A DNA stretch of 22,961 bases from Desulfobacteraceae bacterium UBA5616 (GCA_002423615.1 DIKO01000075.1:1-22961), one strand, 5' to 3'. Positions 7,604 through 15,196 are shown, counted from the stretch's first letter. Translations and numbers: made by a program. The notes: generated by a model not told the origin, from the letters alone.

Positions 7604-9214
7604 TCAAATCCGCAACACGCCATGGGGGGTTTCATGAAATTCCCGGTTCAGGGCTACCGAAAGTGAAATCCCCAGGACCTTGCGGGTATCGGCGGGATCG
7701 ATGACGCCGTCGTCCCACATCTCCGAAGTCGAATAATAGGCGCTGCTTTTTTCAAGATAGTCCTGTGTGATGCCGGAGTAGATGTTTCGTACCTCTTCTT
7801 CCGACATGGTTTTCCCCTGGCGCTCCAGGGCCTTCAACCGGATCTGAGCCAGGGTTTTGGCCGCCTGTTCCATGCCCATGACGGATATCTGGGAATTGGG
7901 CCATGAGAAGAGGAACCGGGCGTCATAGGCACGGCCGCACATGGCGTAGTTGCCGGCGCCGAAAGACCCGTTGGTCATGATGGTCAGTTTGGGCACATCC
8001 AGATTGGCCTGGACCATGAGCATTTTGGCCCCGTCCTTGGTAATACCGCCGTGTTCATAATCCTTACCCACCATAAATCCGGTGATGTTTTGCAAAAAAA
8101 CCATGGGAACACGGTCCCGGTTGCAGATCTGCATGAACTGGGTGCATTTGTGCGCGCTGTCTGAAAAAAGAACGCCGTTGTTGCCGATAATACCCACTTT
8201 CCAGCCATAGATAAAGGCAAAACCGCAGACCACCGTGGGACCGTAGTCAGGCTTGAATTCGTGAAAACGGCTGCCGTCAACGATCCGGGCAATCACCTCG
8301 CGGATGTCGAACTGCTTTTTCACATCGTTCGGGATTATCCCGTAAAGTTCTTCAGGATCATAAAAGGGCTCTTCAGGTTCTCGCCGGTCCACAGCCGCCT
8401 TGACCGGTTTTTCGAATGTGCCGACGATTTCCCTGATCAGCGCAATCCCCTCCTGCTCCGAGTCTACGGCATAATCGGCGGTTCCGCTGATCGTGCAGTG
8501 CACATCGGCGCCCCCCAGTTCATCGGCGGACACATCCTCACCCGTGGCCGCCTTGACCAGGGGGGGACCCCCCAAAAATACGCCACCGGTTTTTCGCACC
8601 ATTACGGAATAATCACAAAGGGTGGGGACATAGGCGCCGCCGGCGGTGCTGTGGCCCAGCACCAGGGCGACCTGCCTGACACCCATGGCACTCAGGACGC
8701 ATTGATTCCGGAACAGGCGCCCGGCGGAATGGTGGCGGTCGGGAAAGAGCTCCGACTGCATGGGAAGAAATGCCCCTGCGGCATCCACCAGGTGCACCAT
8801 GGGCAGATGGTTCTCAATGGCGATATCCGTTGTGCGGACCATTTTTTTCGTGGTCAGAGGGTACCATGCGCCGCCCTTGATCGAGCTGTCGTTGGCCATG
8901 ACCAGAACCTCACGGCCGTTGACGATACCCACGCCGGAAACCACACCGGCCCCGGGAACCGTCCCCCCATAGGCCATATTGGCGGCCAGCGTGGACAGTT
9001 CCAGGAACGGGGCGCCGTGGTCCAGCAGAAGATCGATCCGTTCGCGGACCAGGAGTTTTTTCTGCTGTCTCAGCCGCGCGATGTCCCTTTCCGGGCGCTC
9101 GAAACGGGCCTTCCGGTGATGCGCTGCCAATTCCCCGGACAGTTTCCTGTTGAAGGCTTCATAAGTGCGGAATGTCACGGACTGGGTATCGATGTTGGAC
9201 TGTATCCGGCGCAT
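7604..9214 (-). CDS. Methylcrotonyl-CoA carboxylase, carboxyltransferase (beta) subunit
   Basis: A 536-residue biotin-dependent carboxyltransferase. It moves the carboxyl group from biotin to 3-methylcrotonyl-CoA to give 3-methylglutaconyl-CoA. Two crotonase-like halves are visible: the first with SVMVRKTGGVFLGGPPLVKAATGE and the glycine pair of STAGGAYVP (residues 189-197), the second with LQNITGFMVGKDYEHGGITKDGAKM (375-398) and SFGAGNYAMCGRAYD (417-431). The NITGFMVG...EHGG-KDGAKM form is typical of methylcrotonyl-CoA rather than propionyl-CoA carboxylases. The ATG at 9214 is one nt past the stop of the biotin carrier gene and has a GAGGAGG ribosome binding site. Geranyl-CoA carboxylase is an alternative, but the neighbours favour leucine. 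Confidence 0.94.
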   Translation of the reverse strand: MRRIQSNIDTQSVTFRTYEAFNRKLSGELAAHHRKARFERPERDIARLRQQKKLLVRERIDLLLDHGAPFLELSTLAANMAYGGTVPGAGVVSGVGIVNGREVLVMANDSSIKGGAWYPLTTKKMVRTTDIAIENHLPMVHLVDAAGAFLPMQSELFPDRHHSAGRLFRNQCVLSAMGVRQVALVLGHSTAGGAYVPTLCDYSVMVRKTGGVFLGGPPLVKAATGEDVSADELGGADVHCTISGTADYAVDSEQEGIALIREIVGTFEKPVKAAVDRREPEEPFYDPEELYGIIPNDVKKQFDIREVIARIVDGSRFHEFKPDYGPTVVCGFAFIYGWKVGIIGNNGVLFSDSAHKCTQFMQICNRDRVPMVFLQNITGFMVGKDYEHGGITKDGAKMLMVQANLDVPKLTIMTNGSFGAGNYAMCGRAYDARFLFSWPNSQISVMGMEQAAKTLAQIRLKALERQGKTMSEEEVRNIYSGITQDYLEKSSAYYSTSEMWDDGVIDPADTRKVLGISLSVALNREFHETPHGVLRI

Positions 9215-9215
9215 T

Positions 9216-9719
9216 TCAGGATTCCTCCTCCCGGGTCAGGGTGACCAGTACGGCATTTTTTTCAAATGTGTCTCCGGCAGCAAAATGAACCCGGGATACC
9301 TCACCGCTGCAGAGAGCCGGAATAACCGTCAGAATCTTCATGCTTTCTATGGTCAACAGGGCCTGACCCTTCTCGACACGGTCACCCGGCGCCACATGAA
9401 CATCCACCACCGTTCCCGGCATGGGAGCCCTGGCAGTGTTGCCCCTGCCCCCGGAGGACTGGGCGGCCTGTTCCACCGGGTCCACGATGCCCAGAGAAAA
9501 GGTGCGGCCGAAAGCGTGAATGTCGACCCTTTCCCCTTTGGTCGCCAATTGGATATGGGTGCTGTCTTCACCCAGGAAGACGATATGACCGCCCTGGTCA
9601 TCAGGGATCAAAGAAACAGGCTCCGGCGCGTCATCTTCGATCTGGAGAAAGCGTTCACCCGGACGGCCGAAAACCGTCACTTCATATTGCTGTCGATTAA
9701 AATCTATCCGTCGTCGCAT
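9216..9719 (-). CDS. Biotin carboxyl carrier subunit of methylcrotonyl-CoA carboxylase (separate chain)
   Basis: A 167-residue protein. The last 70 residues are a biotinyl domain: APMPGTVVDVHVAPGDRVEKGQ, then the biotin-acceptor Lys128 in IESMKIL (the common form is AMKM), then SGEVSRVHFAAGDTFEKN. The first 80 residues look like the BT/BC-CT interaction region found in the middle of ordinary alpha subunits (about 650 residues). Here that region is an independent chain. The start at 9719 is one nt after the biotin carboxylase stop, with GGAGGAA upstream. An in-frame ATG at 9788 lies inside the biotin carboxylase gene and would add an unrelated tail. It presumably bridges the carboxylase and transferase subunits and needs a biotin ligase encoded elsewhere. 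Confidence 0.93.
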   Translation of the reverse strand: MRRRIDFNRQQYEVTVFGRPGERFLQIEDDAPEPVSLIPDDQGGHIVFLGEDSTHIQLATKGERVDIHAFGRTFSLGIVDPVEQAAQSSGGRGNTARAPMPGTVVDVHVAPGDRVEKGQALLTIESMKILTVIPALCSGEVSRVHFAAGDTFEKNAVLVTLTREEES

Positions 9720-9720
9720 G

Positions 9721-11199
9721 TTAATTCCTCCAGTTCCCGATGGCGGCATAGGGTTCGGGCACGTTGAAATCCGGGTCGATAAAATCACGGTGACTCAGGG
9801 CTGCGGCCGCCAGGAGCAGATTCCGCTGTTTTTCCGTCAGGGGCCGTGGATGTAAATTTTCCGCATGGTGCGGAATAAAACCGGTATCGATAAATCCGGT
9901 TTCAAAATCAGGGGTGGACAGCACCTGTTTCAAAAAATCAATATTGGTGGTGACGCCCAATACCAGGGAGCCTTCAAGTGCGAAAACAGCCCGTTGAATG
10001 GCTTCATTACGGTCCTTTCCGTGAACGATCAATTTGGCCAGCATGGGGTCAAAGGCAGACGTCACTTTCATGCCCTGCGTAAATCCATGATCCACGCGAA
10101 TGCCTTCTCCTTCCGGCCATCGATACGTCAGAAGCCTGCCGGTGGCCGGCAGAAAGTCGTTGTCCGGATCTTCCGCGTAAACGCGCATCTCGACGGCATG
10201 GCCCTGTGACCTGATTTGATCCTGACGCATCGGCAGGTTCTCGCCCCGGGCGATCCGGATCTGGAGTTCCACGAGGTCGACCCCGGTTACCATTTCAGTC
10301 ACGGGATGCTCCACCTGAAGCCGGGTGTTCATCTCCAGGAAATAGAACTGATGATCCGGCGCCAGTATGAATTCAACCGTGCCGGCATTCCGATACCCGG
10401 CTTTCCGGGCAATACAAAGCGCTGTTTCACAGATGCGGTTTCTCAGATCAAAGGGCAATCCCGGAGCCGGGCTTTCTTCGATGATTTTCTGAAACCGCCT
10501 TTGAATGGAACATTCCCTCTCACCCAGATGGAGGATATGGCCGTGATGGTCCGCCAGGACCTGCACCTCGATATGGCGGGCCCCTTCCACATACCGTTCG
10601 GCATAAAGGGTATCGTCTCCAAAAGAGCGAAGGGCTTCCCCCTTGGCCAGATGTACGGCCCTTTCCAGGTTATCCATATTCCTCACCACATGCATTCCCC
10701 TGCCGCCGCCTCCGGCCGCCGCCTTGATCACCAGGGGAAGGCCGATGTTTCCGGCCAGATCGACGAATCCGTCTTTCGGGCCCGGCTCCGTCACCGAAGG
10801 GATCAGGGGGAAATCATTTTCCAGGCAGAAAGACCGGGCCATGATTTTATTCCCCATCAATTCGAGGGTTTCCGGCAGCGGGCCGATAAACGTGATGCCT
10901 TGTTCCGCCAGGCGCCGGGCAAAGGCCGGATTTTCCGCAAGAAAACCATATCCCGGGTGAACGGCATCGGCATTTGTCTTTTTGCAGGCGGCAACGACCT
11001 GGTCCATGTCCAGGTATGCGGCCACCGGGGTTTCGCCGCTGATTTCCACGGCTTCCGAAGCCATCCGGACCGCCGGTGAACCTGAATCGATCCCATGATA
11101 CGCCAATACGCCGGGGATACCCATTCGATCCAGTGTTTTAAGAATCCTGCAGGCGATTTCACCCCGGTTGGCGATAAGCACTTTCGTGATGGCGTTCAT
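9721..11199 (-). CDS. Biotin carboxylase subunit of methylcrotonyl-CoA carboxylase
   Basis: A 492-residue ATP-grasp enzyme that carboxylates biotin with bicarbonate and ATP. Visible parts are KVLIANRGEIACRI (N-terminal domain), the ATP-binding glycine loop AAGGGGRGM (161-169), HIEVQVLADHHG, Glu276 in NAGTVEF, and EMNTRLQVEHPVTE with Glu289, Asn291, Arg293 and Glu297. The chain ends in GNWRN, where full-length alpha subunits continue into the BT and biotinyl domains, so this is the front part of a split alpha subunit. It lies 27 nt after the regulator gene and one nt before the carrier gene. Acetyl- or propionyl-CoA carboxylase could use a similar chain, but its place between the regulator and the leucine genes argues for methylcrotonyl-CoA. 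Confidence 0.94.
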   Translation of the reverse strand: MNAITKVLIANRGEIACRILKTLDRMGIPGVLAYHGIDSGSPAVRMASEAVEISGETPVAAYLDMDQVVAACKKTNADAVHPGYGFLAENPAFARRLAEQGITFIGPLPETLELMGNKIMARSFCLENDFPLIPSVTEPGPKDGFVDLAGNIGLPLVIKAAAGGGGRGMHVVRNMDNLERAVHLAKGEALRSFGDDTLYAERYVEGARHIEVQVLADHHGHILHLGERECSIQRRFQKIIEESPAPGLPFDLRNRICETALCIARKAGYRNAGTVEFILAPDHQFYFLEMNTRLQVEHPVTEMVTGVDLVELQIRIARGENLPMRQDQIRSQGHAVEMRVYAEDPDNDFLPATGRLLTYRWPEGEGIRVDHGFTQGMKVTSAFDPMLAKLIVHGKDRNEAIQRAVFALEGSLVLGVTTNIDFLKQVLSTPDFETGFIDTGFIPHHAENLHPRPLTEKQRNLLLAAAALSHRDFIDPDFNVPEPYAAIGNWRN

Positions 11200-11226
11200 A
11201 TTTTTCCCCGTTTCCTGAAAACCCGG

Positions 11227-11769
11227 TCAAATGGTCCCGACCCAGAAGACCATAGCGGTTTTATCCGTGTTATTGGTGATGATCTGCCGCCGGGGTTCCA
11301 CCCAGTAATGGGCCATGTCCCCTTCTTCCAGGATGACGGTTTTATCACCGTGAACCAGTTCGAGCGTTCCCCTGAGAATGCAGAGCATTTCCTGGCCGCT
11401 TTTAATATTTTTCCGGATGGGGATGGATTTCCCCGGTGCGATCAATAAAACGGCGCTGTCGACAACCGTTCGGTTTTCCGGCGATACAAACCGCCGCGTC
11501 ACAAAGCCGGAACGAGGCATCTCGACATCGTCGAGATCGATTTTTCTGATGACGTTGAGCCTCTGCTGGTTTTCGGCCAGTTTTAGGACATCGCCGGCAT
11601 TCAGATCCATGGCATTGCAGATTTTGATCAGCGTGTCCACCGAAGGGGAATTGACGTTGTTCTCGACCTGACTGAGGAACCCCTCGGAAATACCCGCCCT
11701 GGCGGATACGGTTTTCAACGTGAGCTTTTGTTCTTTGCGAAGTCTGCGAATCATGGGGCCGATATTCAT
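11227..11769 (-). CDS. XRE-family regulator with C-terminal cupin (leucine operon regulator 1)
   Basis: A 180-residue DNA-binding protein. Residues about 5-62 form an XRE/Cro-type helix-turn-helix (IRRLRKEQKLTLKTVSARAGISEGFLSQVENN). Residues about 105-175 form a cupin barrel that would sense a small molecule. The cupin lacks the usual His/Glu metal ligands (SGQEMLCILRGTLELVHGDK), so it probably binds an acyl-CoA or organic acid without metal; that is inference. I chose the ATG at 11769, with GGAG upstream; a start at 11805 would add a poorly conserved 12-residue tail. It is the first gene of the leftward operon, so autoregulation through the divergent promoter region is likely. No specific ligand can be named. 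Confidence 0.92.
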   Translation of the reverse strand: MNIGPMIRRLRKEQKLTLKTVSARAGISEGFLSQVENNVNSPSVDTLIKICNAMDLNAGDVLKLAENQQRLNVIRKIDLDDVEMPRSGFVTRRFVSPENRTVVDSAVLLIAPGKSIPIRKNIKSGQEMLCILRGTLELVHGDKTVILEEGDMAHYWVEPRRQIITNNTDKTAMVFWVGTI

Positions 11770-11815
11770 CAGGAAAATCTCCGGACGGGCAAAGTGTAAA
11801 TACAACCAAATAAAT

Positions 11816-11838
11816 AATATTTGACATTAGTAAATATT
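11816..11838. promoter_or_regulatory. Candidate operator: inverted repeat in the divergent promoter region
   Basis: AATATTT at 11816-11822 and its exact complement AAATATT at 11832-11838 flank a 9-nt spacer. The repeat covers the -35 box of the rightward promoter and lies just past the leftward start site. A dimeric XRE-cupin regulator is a plausible binder. In AT-rich DNA a 7-bp arm can arise by chance, so this is a candidate only. Confidence 0.4.
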
Positions 11839-11849
11839 GACTTTATATA
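11821..11849 (+). promoter_or_regulatory. Sigma-70-type promoter for the acyl-CoA dehydrogenase operon
   Basis: TTGACA at 11821-11826, a 17-nt spacer, and TATATA at 11844-11849. Transcription would start near 11856, about 58 nt before the TTG start codon at 11914. The -35 match is perfect and the spacing is ideal. The -10 box overlaps that of the opposite promoter. Confidence 0.75.
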
Positions 11850-11870
11850 AATCTTATATTTTCCTGTCAA
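11842..11870 (-). promoter_or_regulatory. Sigma-70-type promoter for the leftward leucine operon
   Basis: Read on the minus strand: TTGACA at 11870-11865, a 17-nt spacer, and TATAAA at 11847-11842. Transcription would start near 11835, about 65 nt before the regulator's ATG at 11769. It shares 11842-11849 with the opposite promoter, so RNA polymerase cannot occupy both at once. TTTATATAAA at 11842-11851 is a perfect 10-bp palindrome. Confidence 0.75.
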
Positions 11871-11913
11871 GCAATTATTTCTATCTCTATCCTGATTTAA
11901 AAAGGAGGTTTTC

Positions 11914-13062
11914 TTGGATTTCGATCTAACCAGAGAACAGGAGATGGTCCGCAAAGAGGTCCGTAAATTTGCCGAAAACATCGTAGCCCCGGTGGCCGGC
12001 GAACTGGATGAGCAGGAGGCCTTTTCGGTTGATCTCACAATGAAAATGGGGAAAATCGGCCTTTTCGGCATGATCGTGCCGGAAGCCTATGGCGGCCAGG
12101 GGATGGATTATCTCTCCTATATCATCGCCGTCGAGGAAATCGCACGGGTCGATGGTTCCCAGGCGGCCACCATTGCCGCCGGAAACTCACTGGGCATCGG
12201 CCCCATTTATTATTACGGCACCGAAGCGCAGAAGCGAAAGTATCTGCCGAAATTATGCACCGGTGAAGGGCTTTGGGGCTTCGGCCTGACCGAACCGTCA
12301 GCGGGTTCCGATGCCGGCGGCAGCATCACCAGGGCCGTTCCGGACGGCGACCACTGGGTATTGAACGGCTCAAAGATATTCATCACCAACGCCGCCTGCG
12401 AACTCTCCATGGGAGTGACGGTCCAGGCGATCACCGGAACCCGGCAAAACGGAAAACCCGAATATACCTGTTTTCTTGTGGAGCACGGCACCCCGGGGTT
12501 TAAAAGCATCCCCATGAAGGGTAAAATGATGTGGCGCGGGTCCAATACGGCACAACTCTATTTTGATGAGGTGAGAATTCCCGGAGAAAATATTCTGGGA
12601 AAAGTCGGAGACGGGTTCCACCAGATGCTGGAAACCCTTGACGGCGGCCGGTTGTCGATCGGTGCCATGGGACTTGGCGGCGCCCAGGGGGCCTATGAAG
12701 CGGCCCTGAACTACGCCGGAAATCGGATTCAGTTCGGCCAGCCCATCTGCAAATTTCAGGCCGTGGCCTTCAAGCTTTCCGATTGCGCCCTTGAAATCGA
12801 ATGTGCCAGGAACCTGCTCTACAAAGCCTGCTGGCTGAGGGATCGGAAGAGGCCGTTCGGCAAAATCGCCGCCATGGCAAAACTGTTTTGTTCCGAGGTC
12901 ATGGGTCGGGTGGCGAATCATGCCGTTCAGATTCATGGGGGGTACGGGTTGTTCAGAGACTATAACGTCGAGAGGTTCTACAGGGATCAGAAATTGCTGG
13001 ACATCGGCGAAGGGACCTCGGAAATACAGAGACTGGTCATCTCCCGGCATATCGGCTGTTAA
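11914..13062 (+). CDS. Acyl-CoA dehydrogenase 1 (short/branched-chain type; candidate isovaleryl-CoA step)
   Basis: A 382-residue flavoprotein dehydrogenase. It forms the alpha-beta double bond of an acyl-CoA and passes electrons to an electron-transfer flavoprotein. The FAD/substrate signature is WGFGLTEPSAGSDAGG (121-136), followed by QIHGGYGLFRDY and IGEGTSEIQRLVISR. The catalytic base is Glu366 in the SCAD/MCAD position. Isovaleryl-CoA dehydrogenases use a glutamate in LDLERL instead; here that site is Gly245 (LDGGRL). Leucine breakdown is therefore inferred from the divergent operon, not from the active site. Translation starts at an uncommon TTG at 11914, six nt or so after AAAGGAGG. 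It lies 18 nt ahead of the second regulator gene. Confidence 0.92.
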   Translation: MDFDLTREQEMVRKEVRKFAENIVAPVAGELDEQEAFSVDLTMKMGKIGLFGMIVPEAYGGQGMDYLSYIIAVEEIARVDGSQAATIAAGNSLGIGPIYYYGTEAQKRKYLPKLCTGEGLWGFGLTEPSAGSDAGGSITRAVPDGDHWVLNGSKIFITNAACELSMGVTVQAITGTRQNGKPEYTCFLVEHGTPGFKSIPMKGKMMWRGSNTAQLYFDEVRIPGENILGKVGDGFHQMLETLDGGRLSIGAMGLGGAQGAYEAALNYAGNRIQFGQPICKFQAVAFKLSDCALEIECARNLLYKACWLRDRKRPFGKIAAMAKLFCSEVMGRVANHAVQIHGGYGLFRDYNVERFYRDQKLLDIGEGTSEIQRLVISRHIGC

Positions 13063-13080
13063 GGCCAAAATGGAGGAACC

Positions 13081-13719
13081 ATGGACATAAAGGATCATAA
13101 ACCCTATATCAGCGTGGACTATTTTGAAGATTTAACCGGGGATGTGTCCGGGACCGGCGCCGACCACATGGAAGAGATCGGTGAACGCATCCGGATTCTC
13201 AGAGAAGAAAAGGGCCTGACCCTGGATGAGTTCTCCCACCTCACCGGATTCGACGTTGATTTTTTATTAAAAATTGAAAACAATGAGGTTCAGCCCCAAT
13301 TGGGCACGGTGATAAAGCTGTCCAAGGCGCTGGATGAAGCGTTCTGCCGGATCGTTTCCTGTGTGGGCGACCGCCTGTATTCCATCACCCGGAAAGACGA
13401 GGCCAAACCCATGGCGCGATCCACTTCTCAAAAAGGCAAAAGACAGATCTATACCTATAAAGGTCTTGCCCCTGAAGTTCGGGGCCGCCACATGGAGGCC
13501 ATGACCGTCATCCTGGAAGAAGGCATGGATGAAGCGGAATCGGTTCACCAGGGAGAGGAATTTATTTATGTGCTGGAAGGACGCGTTTATTTGAAGATCG
13601 GGGGGGATGAATTCACCCTCGATCCCGGCGACAGCGTGTATTACCTTTCCACCGTACCGCATCACATATGCGCGATAAAGGGAAAAGCCGTCATTCTGGC
13701 GGTTCTTTATGAAGGATAA
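13081..13719 (+). CDS. XRE-family regulator with C-terminal metal-type cupin (regulator 2)
   Basis: A 212-residue protein with an N-terminal extension (1-30), an XRE helix-turn-helix at about 33-88 (IGERIRILREEKGLTLDEFSHLTGF) and a cupin at about 138-207. Unlike the first regulator, this cupin keeps likely metal ligands: His156 and Glu160 in HQGEEFIYVLEG and His194/His195 in TVPHHI. A GGAGG ribosome binding site precedes the ATG. It sits between the two acyl-CoA dehydrogenase genes (18 and 31 nt gaps), so it is co-expressed with them. It could act on the shared promoter region together with, or against, the first regulator. The ligand is unknown. Confidence 0.92.
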   Translation: MDIKDHKPYISVDYFEDLTGDVSGTGADHMEEIGERIRILREEKGLTLDEFSHLTGFDVDFLLKIENNEVQPQLGTVIKLSKALDEAFCRIVSCVGDRLYSITRKDEAKPMARSTSQKGKRQIYTYKGLAPEVRGRHMEAMTVILEEGMDEAESVHQGEEFIYVLEGRVYLKIGGDEFTLDPGDSVYYLSTVPHHICAIKGKAVILAVLYEG

Positions 13720-13750
13720 AGTGAATACCCAGTTATAAGGAGAATCAAAA

Positions 13751-14932
13751 ATGAATTTTGAACTAAACCCCGAAATTAAGGCCATCCAGAAGGAAGCTCG
13801 CCGGTTTGCCGTCAAGGAAATCCTGCCCCGTTTGGAGGCGGATCAATTCAAGCGGGACCTGGTGTCAAAAATGGGCGAGCTGGGATTTTTCGGCTGTGCT
13901 TTCCCTTTTCGATACGGCGGCTCCGATCTGGGGTTCCTGGCCCACTCGGTTGTGTGCGAGGAAATCTCACGTGCGGATTCGGGATTAAGATCCCTGTTCA
14001 ACCTTCAGGCCGCAACCGTTGCCTATACCATCATGGAATGGGGGACACCTGAAGTTCGAAAGAAGTATGTAAAGGATCTGGTGCTCGCGCGAAAACTCGG
14101 ATGCACCTGTTTCTCCGAACCCAATGCCGGGTCTGATCTGGCTTCCATGGAAACCCAAATTGAAGACAGGGGCGACCATTTTTTGCTGAACGGGTCGAAA
14201 ACCTGGATTTCAAACGGCACCGTGGCCGAGGTGGCCGTTGTCTATGCCACTTATAACCGCGATCTCAAACACAAGGGGATCTGTGCCGTGGTGGTGGAAA
14301 CCGATCAGCCCGGCTGGTCCACCCGGGAAACCCCCAAACTCGGGGACAAATCATCGCCCATTGCTGAAATACATTTAAACGGTGTGACGGCGCCCAAGAA
14401 AAATCTTCTGGGGGAATGGGGGGAAGGTTTCAAGGTGGCCATGACGGCCCTGGACAGGGGACGGATCAGCGTTTCCAGCGGAGCCGTGGGACTGGCCCAG
14501 GCCTGCATCGATGCTTCAGTGGAATACGCCAATAAACGGGTGCAGTTCGGCAAGCCCATTGCCCAGTATCAGCTGGTGAAGGGCGCCATCGCCGAAATGG
14601 TCTCCTTTACCGAGGCGGCCCGCCTTATGGTACGAAGAGGCGCCTGGATGAACGACCAGGACATGCCCTTTTCCCGGGAAATCGCCATGGCCAAATATTT
14701 CGCCGGAGAAGCGGTTGTGAAAGCTGCCGGGCTGGCCATGGAAATCCACGGGGGCATGGGGTATTCGCTCGAGTTGCCGGTTGAAAAATACTACCGGGAT
14801 TCAAAACTCTACCAGATCGGAGAGGGCACCGCCAACATCATGCGGCTGTTAATCGCCGATGACGCCCTGGGCATCAAAAAGGCGAACCGGCCGCGTCTGC
14901 ATGTACCCGGCGAATTCCGGCATCCTGAATAA
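13751..14932 (+). CDS. Acyl-CoA dehydrogenase 2 (glutaryl-CoA dehydrogenase-like)
   Basis: A 393-residue acyl-CoA dehydrogenase with the signature CTCFSEPNAGSDLASMET (118-135), EIHGGMGYSLELPVEKYYRD and the catalytic Glu358 in IGEGTANIM. EISRADSGLRSLFNLQ (71-86) resembles the glutaryl-CoA dehydrogenase segment that carries the carboxylate-binding arginine: Arg80-Ser81 match human Arg94-Ser95. The human Glu87 is Ser73 here, and the residue before the catalytic glutamate is Gly357, not the Tyr of decarboxylating or the Val of non-decarboxylating glutaryl-CoA dehydrogenases. The substrate may carry a second polar or carboxyl group; this is inference. AAGGAG precedes the ATG. It is the last gene of the rightward operon. 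Confidence 0.91.
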   Translation: MNFELNPEIKAIQKEARRFAVKEILPRLEADQFKRDLVSKMGELGFFGCAFPFRYGGSDLGFLAHSVVCEEISRADSGLRSLFNLQAATVAYTIMEWGTPEVRKKYVKDLVLARKLGCTCFSEPNAGSDLASMETQIEDRGDHFLLNGSKTWISNGTVAEVAVVYATYNRDLKHKGICAVVVETDQPGWSTRETPKLGDKSSPIAEIHLNGVTAPKKNLLGEWGEGFKVAMTALDRGRISVSSGAVGLAQACIDASVEYANKRVQFGKPIAQYQLVKGAIAEMVSFTEAARLMVRRGAWMNDQDMPFSREIAMAKYFAGEAVVKAAGLAMEIHGGMGYSLELPVEKYYRDSKLYQIGEGTANIMRLLIADDALGIKKANRPRLHVPGEFRHPE

Positions 14933-15046
14933 AGCGCGGCGCATCTCAAGTTCGCGATCCCGGCTCGATCCGCACCCGCACCGTTTCACCGGGGTGATCG
15001 GAACGGGCGCCGTGTTTTGACGACGGGGAATTTTCTTCTTTCTGGG
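14933..15046. other. Gene-free gap after acyl-CoA dehydrogenase 2
   Basis: No gene seen. A stem-loop can be drawn at 14981-15006 (CCGTT/AACGG outer arms, TCACC/GGTGA inner arms), followed eight nt later by TTTT. It could be a weak terminator for the rightward operon, but the T run is short and not adjacent to the stem. Confidence 0.3.
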
Positions 15047-15075
15047 TTGACAACAGCGAACTTCACCATTATATA
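15047..15075 (+). promoter_or_regulatory. Sigma-70-type promoter of the Fur-FeoA/Feo operon
   Basis: TTGACA at 15047-15052, a 17-nt spacer, TATATA at 15070-15075. The start site would fall near 15082 and leave a leader of about 115 nt before the ATG at 15197. No standard 19-bp Fur box (GATAATGATAATCATTATC-like) overlaps it. Confidence 0.7.
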
Positions 15076-15129
15076 TCCGTAAACGTTCTCAGGCGATCAC
15101 AATGTAGTACCCAAAGATTCATTAACCCT

Positions 15130-15173
15130 AAAACCGGGTTTTCTTGAGCGGGTTCGCCTTCCCCGGGGGAAGG
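15130..15173 (+). other. Hairpin-forming leader of the Fur-FeoA gene
   Basis: Two short stem-loops lie in the 5' leader: AAAACC-GGTTTT around 15130-15142 and CCTTCCCC-GGGGAAGG around 15157-15173. The ATG at 15197 has no recognisable Shine-Dalgarno sequence (GCGGCAGCATCAT precedes it). The leader may be structured for control, but I cannot match it to a known riboswitch. Confidence 0.35.
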
Positions 15174-15196
15174 GTGAAATCCCGCGGCAGCATCAT

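Noticed and set aside
7435..7635. 67-codon N-terminal extension of acetoacetyl-CoA synthetase
   Set aside because: It would translate through two palindromic repeats and overlap the carboxyltransferase stop; the ATG at 7434 has a proper ribosome binding site and family-like start.
8261..9244. Long plus-strand open frame (327 codons) opposite the carboxyltransferase gene
   Set aside because: It is the antisense shadow of a well-conserved gene in GC-rich DNA; no ribosome binding site and no recognisable domain.
10216..11079. Plus-strand open frame (287 codons) opposite the biotin carboxylase gene
   Set aside because: Antisense shadow; the minus strand encodes a textbook ATP-grasp enzyme across the whole stretch.
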